Shown in pieces: positions 20,806 to 33,575 of a stretch of DNA of 64,000 nucleotides. Origin of the DNA: Malus domestica (lineage: Eukaryota; Streptophyta; Magnoliopsida; Rosales; Rosaceae); contig NC_091670.1 of assembly GCF_042453785.1 (NCBI RefSeq), positions 32,809,501-32,873,500 of the forward strand, in the 5' to 3' direction. The position numbers and the translations under genes are program-made. Numbering within the stretch: the stretch's first letter is position 1; each line of letters begins with the position of its first letter. Under the pieces are notes generated by a model, which was not told where the DNA came from, did no database searches, and was given only the letters and a program-made list of their open reading frames with translations.

Positions 20806-23800
20806 GAACGCATAAGCAGTTCCAAGACAATTCCATGGAACCTGGGAGGGATGATTACGAACCTGCATCCCAGTCATACATGCCAGACTCTCTGAGCAGC
20901 ATGCATAGTGATATGAGATCTAATGACTTTATACCAGAAGTTAAACCTGCACATAATTTCTCCATACAGACCGGAGAGGAGTTTTCTCTTCAATTTATGC
21001 TTGATCGGGTGAACCACAGGATTCCTTTGCATCCAAATGCTGTTGGCGATCCAAATTATGCAACAAATTATGTTGAACTGAAAGGAATTTTAGGCATCAG
21101 TCATACAGGATCTGAGAGTGGGTCAGATACTTCGATGCTTCATATTGCTGACAGGGGTCCAAAACAGTTTGAAAGAAAGAGCTCAGCTTTATATGACAAC
21201 AGAAATAAGTATGCGTCAGTTCAATCAGTACCACGAGCTTTATCTGGCTATGGAAATAGTCATGTGCATGGATATGCCTCTTATGCAGCCTCTGATAGCT
21301 CATCAATGAAAATGAAGGTTCTCTGTAGCTTTGGTGGTAAAATCTTACCCCGACCAAGCGATGGGAAGCTAAGGTATGTTGGAGGCGAAACACGCATTAT
21401 CCGTGTAAGAAAGGACATTTCCTGGCAGGAGCTTATACATAAAGCTTTGTCAATTTATAACCAAGTGCATGTAATTAAATACCAGCTTCCTGGAGAGGAA
21501 CTTGATGCTTTAGTTTCTGTATCTTGTGACGAGGATCTGCAGAATATGATGGAAGAATGGAATGAAGTAGAAGATAAAGAAGGACCACAAAAGCTTAGGA
21601 TGTTTTTGTTCTCCATGAGTGATTTGGAGGATGCTCAGTTTGGTCTGCACAGTGTGGATGGTGATTCTGAGGTTCAGTATGTAGTTGCTATCAATGGAAT
21701 GGACCTGGGGTCAAGAAAAAATTTGGCATTACATGGTTTGACGAGCACTCTAGCAAATAATTTAGATGAGTTCAATGGACAACATATTGAGAAGGAGACA
21801 AGTAGGGTTGCAAAAGACTCGATAGGGGTAGGCTCTTTGAATTCAACTGCTAATTTTGTTACATCGAGAACTGTTCAATCTTCCGAGCCAATCCTGCCTA
21901 ACTCTTCAAATGCCTATGAAACCTATCCTCCTTTTCAGCATACCCAGGTGATGCATATTGGACAAAATATGCAGCACCCATTGCACAATGGCCATGCCCT
22001 TCCAAGTCACTCCCCATTTGGAGGAACTGTTTCAGTGTCTCATCATGGGATTCTGAATCCACAAGGAGGTTCAATTGAAGGGCAGCCATCCAGTGGCTCA
22101 AGAGAACAGAATTTCGAGATGCCAGTAAAGGAGGTGAAACCCAAACGTGATGGTTTACTGCAGCCAGAGAGTGACCCTGAAAAACTCCGCCCCTCAGGGG
22201 TAGAGAACTCTGTTCCTTTACAGCCACATGATGGAAATTTGATGAACTATCTTCCTGTTGAAGAAGCATCAAAAGATGAAAGAAAGTGCCAGGAACCTGA
22301 AAAGGTTGCTTCATCAATTGATTCAGGGAACCCAATGCTGGTGCAAAAATCTAGTGAAGTTGAGGATAGCTTCACAGCTAGCAATGCATTTGCTCCTGCT
22401 TGTACTGACCATTTGTCCAATGGAGTTGATTCGGGTTACCATGAGCTACCTGTGCTTCCTAAGAGAGTCTACTACTCAGAAAGAATTCCCAGGGAGCAGG
22501 CAGAGTTGCTGAATCGATCAACAAAGTCAGATGATTCTCATGGTTCTCCGTTTCTCGTTACTCATTCACGTTCTGATATCACCCAGCAGGATTCAGTCAT
22601 GGAAGGAGTTAACAAATTACAGGAACATGGCAACCTTGCTCCCCCGACTGAACAATCTACCCCAACAACAGGTACCGATGCTCAAACCGTTGATGATGGA
22701 TTCATCCAACCTCAAAAGTACAAAGAATTTGCTGATTCAGTTTCTCAGATGAATGCAAAGCTTTTGCAAGATGTAGATGGTGAAGTAAAGCGGGCATTGC
22801 CAAACCATATGGTTGATAACATTGCAGAAGCTGGATCTGAGTTTCCAGATATAAGTCAGCTACCTTCTGGAAAGCAACATGAGGTATCTGCATCTAATCA
22901 TTCGGAGGTTAATCAGAAAGAGGACACCAGCAAGGATCCAAGGACTGTTGACACTATGGGACATGCAGAGCCCAATTCTTTGACAGGGAAGTTTTCTAAA
23001 GATGTTTCTCAAGCAGCAGCTTCAGTTGGTGTTTCTACCCCAGTGCAGGGAGACATCATTATTGATATTGAAGAACGATTTCCCCGTGATTTCCTGTCAG
23101 ATATATTCTCCAAGGCAATACTTTCCGAAGACTCCCCTGATATTGGTTTGCTGCAAAAGGATGGAACTGGTTTGAGCTTAAATATGAAAAATCATGAACC
23201 AAGACACTGGTCATATTTCCAGAAGTTGGCACAAGAAGGGTTTGATAAAAAAGATGTTTCTCTTATGGACCAGGATCTTGGTTTTCCGCCTGTGATTGGA
23301 AATGAGGACAGTAGATCTTATCATGTTACACCGTTAACAGCAGAAGGAGCTGGTTCTCAGCCTAAATTTGCAGAAGACATGCACACAGAGTTGCCTGGAA
23401 TGGCTAAAGCTAACGCAACAGCTCTGCACTCTAATTATGGTCATTCCCAAGTGAAGGACACTGAAAGTATGCAATTTGAGGGAATGATGGAAAACATAAG
23501 AGCGCAAGAGTCGGAGTATGAGGTAGTCTTTTGATCAGTTCTCATTTTTCTTAACAAAGTGCTCCTTTGCTAACAATGTTTCATTTACTCTTTTATCAAA
23601 AAATGTTTCATTTACTTTGATATAGGATGGGAAGTCTGCAAGCAGAAGAGCTGGTTTACCTCCTTTAGATCCTTCTCTGGGAGATTTTGATATCAGTACC
23701 TTGCAGGTGTGATGCTTACATGTTCAATAACTTGATACGAAAGTTTTCTCTTAATAACTTGGTTAGGTAAACTGATACCTATTAATGATTGATTATAGCA

Positions 23801-25810
23801 AAAGAGATACAGAAATAAATAAAAATAAAAAATAAAAAATTTGACTTCATTCGAGTGTAGCTCATAGTAGAAAAAGCGTTTTTTAGTCTTGTTAGAGCTT
23901 GGCTTAGGATTTGAATCTGGATCATATTTGTGTGTGAGTCCATGCATGTATTGGTGCATGGTCACACACACACAGAGAATCATTCCTAACTTTTAATGTG
24001 TAATGTTTTTCCATTCATTAATTGTATTACGGAAATTTTGAACATTCTGGATGGTCTTTGGTTGTTTTATTGTTGTTAGAGAAGTTAGTTCCCCAGTTAC
24101 TTGGTTATTCTTTCTTTTATACATCTAAACAGGCTTGCTACTAAATGCACAGGACCTGTTATTTATGGCATTAGTTAAACTACTTTGTCCAATGGTAAAG
24201 ACTTTCCATTTTACATCTGTTTGATTCTTTCTTCTTCATTGACATGATAGTTAATAAAGAACGAAGATCTCGAACAGCTGAAGGAACTGGGTTCTGGTAC
24301 CTTTGGGACTGTGTACCATGGAAAATGGAGGGGCAGTGATGTTGCCATTAAGAGACTAAATAAGGGCTGCTTCACCGGGAGATCATCAGAGCAAGAGAGA
24401 TTGGTAGCCATTCCTCCCCACCTCTGAATTTTGTAATGAAACTCGCATTCATTGATGCAAGTGGACGAAATATGATCTCATATTTTTGTTGCTTCTATGA
24501 CACGTTAATATTTTACTTTTCAAAGCCTTATTGGTAATTCTAACTCCATTGTCAGACTATAGAGTTCTGGCGGGAAGCTGACATTCTTTCAAAGCTTCAC
24601 CATCCAAATGTTGTGGCGTTTTATGGTGTGGTGCAAGATGGACCAGGGGGAACACTTGCTACTGTTACGGAGTACATGGTTGATGGTTCTCTTAGGCATG
24701 TCTTACTTCGAAAAGACAGGTAACAGGTGGTTGTATACCGTTCTATATGTTACTAGTTTGTTTTGTGCTCTCAGATAATCAAGTTCACTGTTTCTGAATG
24801 GAAGCAATTTTTTTCTTTCTTTTTCACCTTCTTTGAATCTTTGAACGCAGGTATCTCGATCGCCGCAAGCGACTAATAATTGCCATGGATGCAGCATTTG
24901 GAATGGAATATTTACACTCAAAGAATATTGTGCATTTTGACTTGAAGTGTGACAACTTACTTGTGAACCTAAAAGATCCTGCGCGTCCAATTTGCAAGGT
25001 AATTATTATGAAATTACTGTATTGAACTAGGAAAATGATTATTTTTCTCTCTTTGCAACTTACATTGAACATTCTAATAATACGTATGGCTTCCCAGGTC
25101 GGTGATTTTGGGCTTTCAAAAATTAAGCGAAATACCCTGGTTTCTGGTGGTGTACGGGGAACGTTACCATGGATGGCCCCAGAGTTGCTGAATGGCAGCA
25201 GCACGAAGGTCTCCGAAAAGGTAAGATTTATTTTTGAGTTTTTGAGTTTAAAATTATTTAGTTTATTATGTATCTTTTACAATGGAGATAGAAGTAGATA
25301 GATAAGAAGTAGATAGAAGTATATATCTTTTATAGGGTCTGATTAATGTCGAATGACCTGGTAGACGCACTTCATTGCTTCCCTCGTCTGACTCTTGATT
25401 AAATGTTGCAGGTTGATATTTTCTCCTTTGGCATTGTCTTATGGGAGATTCTCACTGGCGAGGAGCCGTACGCCAACATGCACTATGGAGCAATTATAGG
25501 TAATTGTTTTTACTCTCTTCCTTTCGTTGGGGTTGTGCTTGCATGTCAATATTGTTGCACCGCTTAAAGACTGATGTTTGCCTCTGGATTTAATTTTTTC
25601 GAATTTTGAATACCTGCAGGAGGCATTGTAAATAACACATTGAGACCCACCATTCCAAGTTATTGTGATCCCGAATGGAAAACGCTTATGGAGCAGTGTT
25701 GGGCCCCTAATCCTGCAGCCAGGCCATCGTTCACAGAAATCGCCAGATGCTTACGAGCAATGACTACGGCTAGCCAACCTAAAGCACACGGTCACAAAGC
25801 TCCTAAATAA
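20790..25810 (+). CDS. Raf-like MAPKKK with N-terminal PB1 domain (B4 subgroup)
   Basis: Eight coding exons join in frame into 1226 residues: 20790-23522, 23626-23706, 24251-24403, 24556-24719, 24851-24998, 25098-25220, 25412-25499, 25620-25810. The acidic N-terminus ([35 protein letters not shown]) and a PB1 domain at about residues 175-262 ([33 protein letters not shown]) are typical of B4 Raf-like kinases. A long disordered middle follows. The kinase domain at about 946-1205 has the glycine loop [17 protein letters not shown] lysine, catalytic loop HFDLKCDN (F in place of the usual R of HRD), DFG, MAPE and a [12 protein letters not shown] block, so it looks active. In Arabidopsis, B4 Rafs phosphorylate subclass I SnRK2 kinases under osmotic stress. 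The first exon is unusually long (2.7 kb), which is normal for this group. Met16 at 20835 is an alternative start. Confidence 0.92.
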
Positions 25811-26254
25811 TAATATGAACACTTGTGTCGGTTTTGCACTATTTAGACGCGATGTTTATTCGTTCAATCGTTAACTCATAAGATAGTGTGTATGATATCT
25901 GATCGGAGCACAGATCCATGGTTTCCACTATTTCCGGAATGGAATTGGCTCCGATCAAGCAGTTCCTTTTGTTTTACTTTATTCCCAAGAAACTCACGAA
26001 ATTGTAGCGAGTTGTCTGAGCTTTTGGAAAGAGAATGCAGAGTTTGGTTTTTGCTGTGCACCTATATACATGCATTTATTTTATGCCAGTTTGCCAACAT
26101 ATCAGTAAGAATATGTTTAGGAATCAAATTTTAGCATCATTGTGTTCCTTGATCACAAGTTATTACTTCCCAACAGACTATATGCCAATGGCTTAACCGA
26201 ATCGACGAGCTGCGAGCCTGCGACGACAGATTATATGACGGGGCGGGTTACTAG
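25811..26254. other. 3' UTR of the kinase gene and short spacer
   Basis: This is probable 3' UTR with T-rich stretches and no coding signal. The kinase gene (+) and the GRAS pseudogene (-) converge here. Confidence 0.4.
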
Positions 26255-27316
26255 GAGTCTAGGAGGAAGAAAGGCTGCGCGCTTGCCATGCTGATGCAAG
26301 TATTTTCGGCCTGCCTTTCCACCTTAGGAAACAACCCTTCTCACTAGCCAAAGTGTAGCCATCACAGCCATAAACAGATAGCATCATCCTTGCTTGACTT
26401 GTACACTTCAACACCGTCTCTTGAAACCCGGCTCGCCCTAATTGCCTTCTCCACTGGTCTGCCCTCTCAGGCCTCTCAATCCTGTTTGAGCCCTCGAAAG
26501 TGACAATGTTTCTGACTTCGTCCGCGAAAATGCTGCCTCTTGATCTTCATCCTCTGAGGGCTGTTTCGCGCGAGGCTAGCGTCGGGTTAGTCGAAAATTG
26601 CTGAGTAAAAGTGAAGAGACTCGAGGAATCTCCCGAGGAAAAGTGACCCGTTGTGGTTTGCATCTTGTTCCACCAATGTAAGCACAGATGGACCTAATTT
26701 CCTCAAAGCTTGAAGTTTGCCTTCAGAGAGCCTCTACTCTCTTTGACCTACGTACGCAAGTGCATGATGCTATTGATAAATAATGCTTCCCCTTCTCTCA
26801 AGTCCAGGTTCTCTCTAGTTAGAAGTGATGGTGTCACCGGCTCCGATATCAAATTGAATTCTGTTAGCATCCCTAGTGAGGTAGCCTCCTCCATCAAGGC
26901 TCTCATGCCATCTTCAAGCTCAAACGGATTGTGATCTTCAACGAGTCCCTTGGTCCACACCATGACTCACCTCCTCAACCCTGGGCAGCATCTTGGTTTT
27001 TGAAACCGGAAGATCACCCACTGGGCCACTCATATCCACATGATCTTCTTCTTCTTCCATCATAATCAAAACATCTCCATACAGATCATCCACCATTGAA
27101 AATATCTCAATCCCATCTTGATCAAAGTACTCAATACTCAATGCTGCTACTACTACTACCACTACTTTGTTGTTTCTCCATGGATTGAATGTCATTATCA
27201 CCAATGCAAATGCAATGATCCATGTTGATGAAGCTGTCGACAAATTCGTCGACCTCGGAAGGAGGCAAGCATGGAGTGCTAGAGATGTGAGAGGGTGATG
27301 AAAAATTCAATCTCAT
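26255..27316 (-). pseudogene. GRAS-family transcription regulator, broken and internally deleted
   Basis: Minus-strand translation gives unmistakable GRAS C-terminal pieces. From 26963 downward there are EFNLISEPVTPSLL and NLDLREGEALFINSIMHLR. After an in-frame stop come [10 protein letters not shown]-like sequence, [20 protein letters not shown] and LHFYSAIFD. Later, in another frame, come NRIERPERADQWRRQLGRAG, SVYGCDGYTLASEKGC and a final RPKILASAW block. Upstream, from 27316, MRLNFSSPSHISSTPCLPPS starts an acidic N-terminal region. Between the two parts the leucine-repeat I and VHIID segments that every functional GRAS protein needs are absent. The gene therefore has an internal deletion plus at least two stops or frame changes. 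GRAS proteins act in the nucleus in gibberellin, root and symbiosis signalling. I cannot say which subgroup this copy came from. Confidence 0.75.
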
Positions 27317-27807
27317 TTAGTATTTCCTCCCACTCCGCACCTCCACCTCCACCTCCTCCTTGTTCTTGCTCAAGTCGCGCCGGACAAACCCTCCGAATGG
27401 CGAGATCATGGTTAGGCTCTCATGCAAGGGGAAGGAGAGCCAAGCATTGAAGCCTTCCAGTGCTAGGTTTTGGAGGAGTTTCTAGGGAGAGAACATCAAG
27501 AGGAGAATACACGCCTAGAGGTTTAGGAACTCAGTGGTTCCCCTACTCACATACTGTAAAATGTTTAGAATATTCCCTACTCATATGTTGTTACAACTAA
27601 TTCTTGAAGGTAGGATAAGCTTTGGACATTTAGAAACTGATAAAAATCAAGCACCAATCGTGCGCGTAAGTGTTTTTTAATGGTAAATTACTATAAAATT
27701 CACATTTAATCAGTGATCCAAAATTGTCACGCACGCTTCGACGATTGACCGTAGCATAACTCTAATAAGTTTCACATCTCACATGAAACAAATAGGCATC
27801 ATACTTA

Positions 27808-28625
27808 TGGCGCGTTTACTAATCCGTAATCAAATTGAGAGGAATTGGATTGAGGGGGAATTGGATTGAGGAGGAATTGAAATGAGGTGGAATCAGAATC
27901 AGATTCCTGTTGAAGTTGTTTACTAAAACTGTCAGGAATCGGAGTAGGAATGATGTTGAGTCCATATAAGTTGTTTACTAATTCATTTCAATCGGAATGA
28001 AAACTAGGTTGATTACTATATTGCCCTTACATAAATAAATTATTTTCATACTAATAATTTAATTAAATTCTTAATTAAATTTATATAATAAAATTCATCT
28101 ATATAAGCATGTATAAATAGGTTTTATTTATTTATTAAAAGATGACAAAAATGATATTGAGTCTATATAAGTTGTTTACTAATTCACTTCAATCGGAATG
28201 AAAACTAAGTTGATGACTAAATTGCCCTTACATAAATAAATTATTTTCATACTAATTAATTAAATTAAATTCTTAATTAAATTTATATAATAAAATTATC
28301 TATATAAAAAAATATAAATAGGTTTTATTTATTTATTAAAAATGACATAATGAGTGTCAAATGAAGGGCAATGTTGGGATAATAAGAAACAAGTGAGGGC
28401 ATAATTGGAATAAAATATGCATTCCTGATTCCCTTGCCCTTAGGGAATTCAAATACCTCACAAAACTAGGGAATCCGGTTCCTCCAATTTCAGGAATTGG
28501 ATTCCTTGTTTCGTGTGGGCTCCACCACTTTTTTGATTCCTTAATATTTAGTAAACACCGGAATACTCCGTAATCGAAATTCAATTCCCTTTCTTTATTC
28601 CGATTACCCTTACGTAAACATGCCA
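27808..28625. mobile_element. PIF/Harbinger-type MITE with TTA target-site duplication
   Basis: The 818-bp element starts TGGCGCGTTTAC and ends GTAAACATGCCA, a terminal inverted repeat. It is flanked by TTA on both sides (27805-27807 and 28626-28628), the target size and consensus of the PIF/Harbinger superfamily. Inside, AGGAATTGGATT-type motifs occur near both ends in opposite orientation. A block of about 200 bp is present twice in direct order (from about 27955 and about 28155). There is no coding capacity, so the element is non-autonomous. Its termini differ from those of the larger Harbinger element at 40654, so that element is probably not its source. Confidence 0.85.
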
Positions 28626-28628
28626 TTA

Positions 28629-30050
28629 ATGGTTATGCATCATATTGGGATGTCCCACCCTCCCTGAAAGGGAACATGATAAGGGGGGAACAGCAAGTTT
28701 TATTGTTATTAGATGTAGAAGGGTTTATTATGAGCAGCCACAGCATTAAAAACAAACAGTTTGGGAGTTTTGATTTTTGAGTCGGTAACCGCAACAATTA
28801 GTGTGGGGCCCGCAGCTTTATTTGGGTGTCATTTGTTGTTTGTCACAAGTCCTCCTCGCCTTGGTCGGCCGACAAGCAATGAGACGGAGGATGTGGCCTC
28901 GGCTCCTCTGCTGCTTTGCTTGCAACCGATTTGGTTTTAGAGCAAGAGTGATGTTATCTGTACACTCTTTTTTATCTTTTATACTTTTTCAATTTACGGT
29001 CGAGTCACCTTTCACATCCACCCCAACGACCCTAGGTTTGAGAGGTTTTGTATAGTTGACCTAAAATTCAAATATAAGCGCAAAATAACACCACTTGAGC
29101 TCAAATAAGGACTTGAATGCCACCTGGTAGTGCACAAGTCTAACATATGAACAAGGTTTTGTGTGGGAGGATGTCTTGGTCCCTAGGGCAAAATCCTATG
29201 ATTTTACTTTGTGGCTCCTCATGATATAAAACTTAGCTTTGTCAGTATGAGAAGAATAAATTGTATGACACAAGCGACACCAATAACACAAAACATTTGA
29301 ATAAAAAACCAATACATGTCCTTTTTCTTCTCCACTGCGAAAGCATCCAACCTTCTTATAAGATGGGACCACACAAGTGTGACCGCACATGCAGACACGT
29401 GATCCGACACCTGTGCATCGAAGTTTTGTCAATTGAGATCTTTTCTGGATCCTTATGTTCGTACTCCAATGATCAAGATATCCAAATTACTCATTTTAAA
29501 TCCAGCAATTCTCCTTAGTTCATTCTACTGGTTCACTTCACACAAATCAAGGGTCTCGAGCTCTCTCTCTTCAACTGCTCGAATCTTCTGATCATTAGGT
29601 TCCGGACATAGAGATTCGAAGAGGATCTCAATCCTTAATACTTAGTACTAAAGTCTTGTGGTATTCCTCTTCATTTAGAAGTGAGAGTTTTATATTTGAA
29701 TCTCGTAGATGGCGAATTAGATATCAAATTAGGCTGCTCATTATGTGGTTTTGCTAAACTCCATCTCTTACTCGTGTAAGAATATCGATGTACTAAAAAA
29801 ATAAAAAATAAATAAAGTCATGGGACCCCTTGTGTCACGTGACCTCTTGAAATTGCTCCACGATCCATCGACTCCAAACCGCATGCTTACCTGGACCAAA
29901 TTATATTTCCGAAAATACCCTTTACCAACATATGTGCAGTCCTTTTTCTCATACGTCACAATCGTATAAGCGGGCATCCCTGTCCACTGTAGCCCCAGTG
30001 AGGTATCGCCGCGTGGCAACTCTGAACATAACTCCTCGAATAGTCAGAAC
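28629..30050. other. Intergenic region and NF-YC promoter
   Basis: No gene is visible. A CACGTG G-box core lies at 29836-29841. A CT-rich stretch (about 30100-30200) leads into the presumed first untranslated exon of NF-YC, and a TTAGGGTTT telo-box-like motif at 30203-30211 is typical of leaders of broadly expressed plant genes. Confidence 0.45.
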
Positions 30051-30245
30051 TCTCAGTGTTCGAAACGTGTCAACCTAGCGATGCTCCCGAACTCTCTCCT
30101 TTTCTCTCTCTGAAAAGCCCAAACATTTCAAACTTTCTCTGTCCCTCCCTTTTGACCCTCTCACTCTCTCTCTCTCTCTAGATTCCTCTCTCTTTCTCTC
30201 TCTTAGGGTTTCTGCCAAGGAAAAGATTCAGCTAAGCTCTAATGG

Positions 30246-31446
30246 GTAATTCTTAATTTTACTTTTTTCTTTGGGTTTTCTGAGGAAATTTTGTTGTTAG
30301 ATGGTTTGTTGGCTTGTTATTTTGTTTGTATCCTCTGTTTGGTTGCTGGGAAAGTTTGGGCAAGAAAAAATGGAAAATTTTCCATCTTTATCTGTAAGTG
30401 TTGTTCTGGACTGTGTTGTAATTAGTGGGTTCACTTAAGTTAAGCACTCAATGGGAAAAAAGACTAGAATTTTGGTTTTTCAGCAACCAAAAAATTAAAA
30501 CTCACCTAATCCTCTGTTAACTGGTTGTAGTTAATTATCATGTATTATTCAAGCTTTACTTGTTAGAAACTTGAAGGCATGCAGTTGGCAAGTGTGATTA
30601 TTTTGCATCTTGATCCATGAAAGCTGATTTTTTAGATTTTTATGCGGTTGATTTTCTTTTGTTCTTATTGTTTTAAGGGTTTTGTGTTCATTTGTGATTA
30701 CAAAGAATGCATGATGTGCCATAAAATTTCGTAAAACAATTTTGGCATGACGTTCTTCAGAAGCGGGACGCGTTGTTTAGTGAAGGAACCGTGGGGGTCA
30801 TTTTTCCTCAATCAACGGAGCAGATTGGTTAAGATGGGAGAAATTAGAAAAATTTAGACTCTCAAATTAGCTATATTTCGCCGGGGCATGGTACTAAGCA
30901 TGCATATAGTGGATAGATGCATCGAAACAGAACTTGTGGTTGGTTATTGGGGAGGCGTAAACCTGTAGCTGAATTAAACAAAGCTTATTGAATATCCCAG
31001 TGTTCCTTCATCAAATCCAAAGTCCCCCCAGATTTTTGGTATAGGTCCTCCATATCAGTTTTTCAAAATATGCAACACCGACTATCCCTTAGAAACGGGA
31101 GTTGGAGGTGGTTGAAACAATTCGGTTTTGGTGTAAAGGCGATGCTTGAGCTTTAAGGTTTATATGTGTCATTGAGTCATTGAGTCAAATTTTGTTTTAT
31201 GCTCTATGAAAGCTGTATATCCTCCATCAAAGAGAGGAAACATGTGTATTGTTAGGACCGTAGAATGGATGCTAAAGCTCACGAGATGCCAATGTAGAGT
31301 AGAATGAGGTTTTCGGTTCTTCAAAGGAGGCTGAAAGAAGAGTTCTTTTGAGATTTTCTTTTTTCTGTCACTTTTTTGTTCTTGTCTCATATAAAGGACC
31401 GCTATATTTTTAAGTTCTTTTATTCATTTTGTTATTCTTTATCCAG
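30246..31446 (+). promoter_or_regulatory. Probable 5' UTR intron of NF-YC
   Basis: A donor (ATGG/GTAATT) ends a CT-rich leader exon at 30245 and an acceptor (TTTATCCAG) precedes the second leader exon at 31447. The spacer is T-rich like a plant intron. After splicing, an ATG that straddles the junction would encode only three residues (ATG GCA TTG TGA) before the true start at 31500. This is inferred from splice signals. Confidence 0.55.
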
Positions 31447-31499
31447 CATTGTGATTAGGGAGAAGCAAGGACAAGAAAGATACTTCCCCGTAATTAATC

Positions 31500-32333
31500 A
31501 TGGATCACTCAGAACAAACACTACAACAACAGCAACAGCACCATCAACAGCAGCCTGCAGTTGGTGTCGTAGCAGGTTCTGGTCAAATGACATCCTATCC
31601 TCCTCCTTCCTATCAAACTGCTCCCATGGTGGCTTCTGGAACTCCTGCCGTGTCTGTCCCTTCCCCAACGCACCCTCCCACCACTTTCCCTGATCCGTCA
31701 CATCAGCTTGCCTACCAGAAAATACAGCACTTTCACCACCAACAACAGGTGCAACAACAGATGCAGCTTCAAGAGTTCTGGTCGGACCAAATGCAAGACA
31801 TTGAGAAAGCATCCGACTTCAAGAATCACAGCCTTCCACTTGCTAGAATTAAGAAAATAATGAAAGCTGATGAGGATGTTCGAATGATATCTGCTGAGGC
31901 TCCAGTTATATTTGCGAAGGCATGCGAAATATTCATATTGGAGCTGACTTTGCGCTCGTGGATTCACACAGAGGAGAACAAAAGGAGGACATTACAAAAG
32001 AATGATATCGCAGCAGCTATTTCAAGGACTGACGTCTTTGATTTTTTGGTTGATATTATCCCAAGAGATGAGTTGAAAGAAGAGGCACTTGGCGTGACCA
32101 AGGCTACCCTCCCAGTGGTGGGTTCCCCGGCAGATGTTCCATACTATTATGTTCCACAGCAGCATCCTGTGGGAGCTCCTGGGATGATCATGGGGAAGCC
32201 AGTTGATCAAGCAGCAATGTATGCTTCTCAACAGCCTCGACCACCTGTGTCTTTCATGCCGTGGGCTCAGTCTCAACCTCAACAGCCGCAGCAACAGCAA
32301 CAACAGGCCCAACAGCAGCAGACGGACACTTAA
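31500..32333 (+). CDS. NF-YC: Nuclear transcription factor Y subunit C
   Basis: The 277-residue protein is encoded in a single coding exon. The centre (about residues 108-190) is the NF-YC histone-fold domain: [40 protein letters not shown] and [19 protein letters not shown], all highly conserved. Gln-rich tracts flank it on both sides (residues 9-19 and the C-terminal [15 protein letters not shown]). NF-YC pairs with NF-YB through the histone fold. The dimer then recruits NF-YA to bind CCAAT, or CONSTANS-type proteins in flowering control. The [12 protein letters not shown]-terminus and the 5' UTR intron resemble the NF-YC3/NF-YC9 branch. The exact orthologue is not certain. The start has no competing in-frame ATG upstream. 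Confidence 0.95.
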   Translation: MDHSEQTLQQQQQHHQQQPAVGVVAGSGQMTSYPPPSYQTAPMVASGTPAVSVPSPTHPPTTFPDPSHQLAYQKIQHFHHQQQVQQQMQLQEFWSDQMQDIEKASDFKNHSLPLARIKKIMKADEDVRMISAEAPVIFAKACEIFILELTLRSWIHTEENKRRTLQKNDIAAAISRTDVFDFLVDIIPRDELKEEALGVTKATLPVVGSPADVPYYYVPQQHPVGAPGMIMGKPVDQAAMYASQQPRPPVSFMPWAQSQPQQPQQQQQQAQQQQTDT

Positions 32334-32946
32334 TGATTCTGGCCAAAGCTGTTGTCAAAGCTGTTCCTGGGCATAGTGTCTTATCGTTAGTGATGAGTTT
32401 TAGTACCGTTGGATTAGTTGGCGAGTGTGACACTACACCCTAGTGGATTGTGCAGTGCAGCTAAAGTTAGGTTTATTGTGTATGTGCTCTGTATCGCTAC
32501 TGATTTGAAGTTTTAGCTTTTCGCGTGTTATTTTCTCGGATTTAGAAGTTTGAAAATTGACTTAATTTTTTAAGTGCTTTTGATTGTTACCTGCTTTGGC
32601 TGCTGTAAGTTTCCTGTCCATTATTTGCCAACGTATGTGAATTGACCAGAAACCAAATATGCCTGGATTCCACTTCTTGTCCTGGTGTTGTCCTTTGTCA
32701 TGATTTTCCTTGGGAAGGCCAACTCTCTCCTCTTCCTTCTACTCGTTAAAGCTTCCCCTTTGATTGGAGAGATTCTTGCATAGAATTAGGACATATTTTT
32801 AGAGCACTTATCACGCACTTATCACATGATGAGTGCCGTTAAAATACGAGAGTATTTCTATGATGACACAAGTATGTCTTCTTTGACCACGTACTTATCA
32901 AGCATGCATGATGACTACCTAAATCCATATTTTCACTGGTTTACCT
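32334..32946. other. 3' UTR of NF-YC and spacer
   Basis: This is T-rich 3' flank with no coding signal. It ends at the 8-bp duplication that borders the next MITE. Confidence 0.4.
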
Positions 32947-32954
32947 TTTCAAAA

Positions 32955-33567
32955 GGGTTTTTTTTATTCACACCCCATAATTTGTCGAAAACATCCCATA
33001 ATTAAATTTTTTTCTCTACAATTTCAACTTTACCCTTCCTTTTGTTGAATCCACCCCACCTCCCAAATACAAAAAATCTATCACAGCCACCCACCCACCA
33101 CCACCACCCTTCTCCCGTGATTCCATTCAACCTAGCCAAAACACAAAATTGAAATTTCATGCAGTTAGCTATACACTTTATAAATCTAAACTAGCTTATC
33201 AGGGAAAGATAACAAATTTATCGCAACATCCAAACAGTCTATCATGGAAATGATGGAAAGGGGTTTTTAACAGTTTTATAGGCTGTATTTTCATCCATAA
33301 TCGCAGTAGCCCAATGCATGTGTGATCATTCCCCTCAATCCTATGTCAAATGCCAAACAAAAGCATAACTATGAAAGAAAGAAAATTAAGATTGAATGGG
33401 GTCATCGGCAAAGTTGTGGTTGTGGGGTGGGTAGCTGTGGGATTTTATTGTTTGTGGGTGGGAGGTGAGGTGGATTCAACAAAACGAAGGGTAAAGCTGG
33501 AATTGTAAGAAGAAATTTTGAATGTGGGGTGTTTTCAACAAATTGTGGAGTTTAAATAAAAACAACC
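32955..33567. mobile_element. MITE with about 110-bp inverted repeats and 8-bp target-site duplication
   Basis: The element starts GGGTTTTTTTTATTCACACC and its right end, read in reverse complement, starts GGTTGTTTTTATTTAAACTCC. The arms stay similar for about 110 bp, including CTTTACCCTTC and TTTTGTTGAATCCACC. TTTCAAAA flanks it on both sides (32947-32954 and 33568-33575). The 613-bp unit has no gene. Long arms suggest a Mutator-like origin, while an exact 8-bp duplication would also fit hAT. Confidence 0.8.
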
Positions 33568-33575
33568 TTTCAAAA

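Noticed and set aside
23523-23534. Kinase protein ending at 23534 after the first large exon
   Set aside because: GAG/GTAGTC at 23522 is a splice donor. Seven further exons continue in frame and supply the whole kinase domain.
28801-29055. 84-residue plus-strand ORF with several Cys residues
   Set aside because: No family resemblance, no splice context and no regulatory signals. Composition is that of random spacer.
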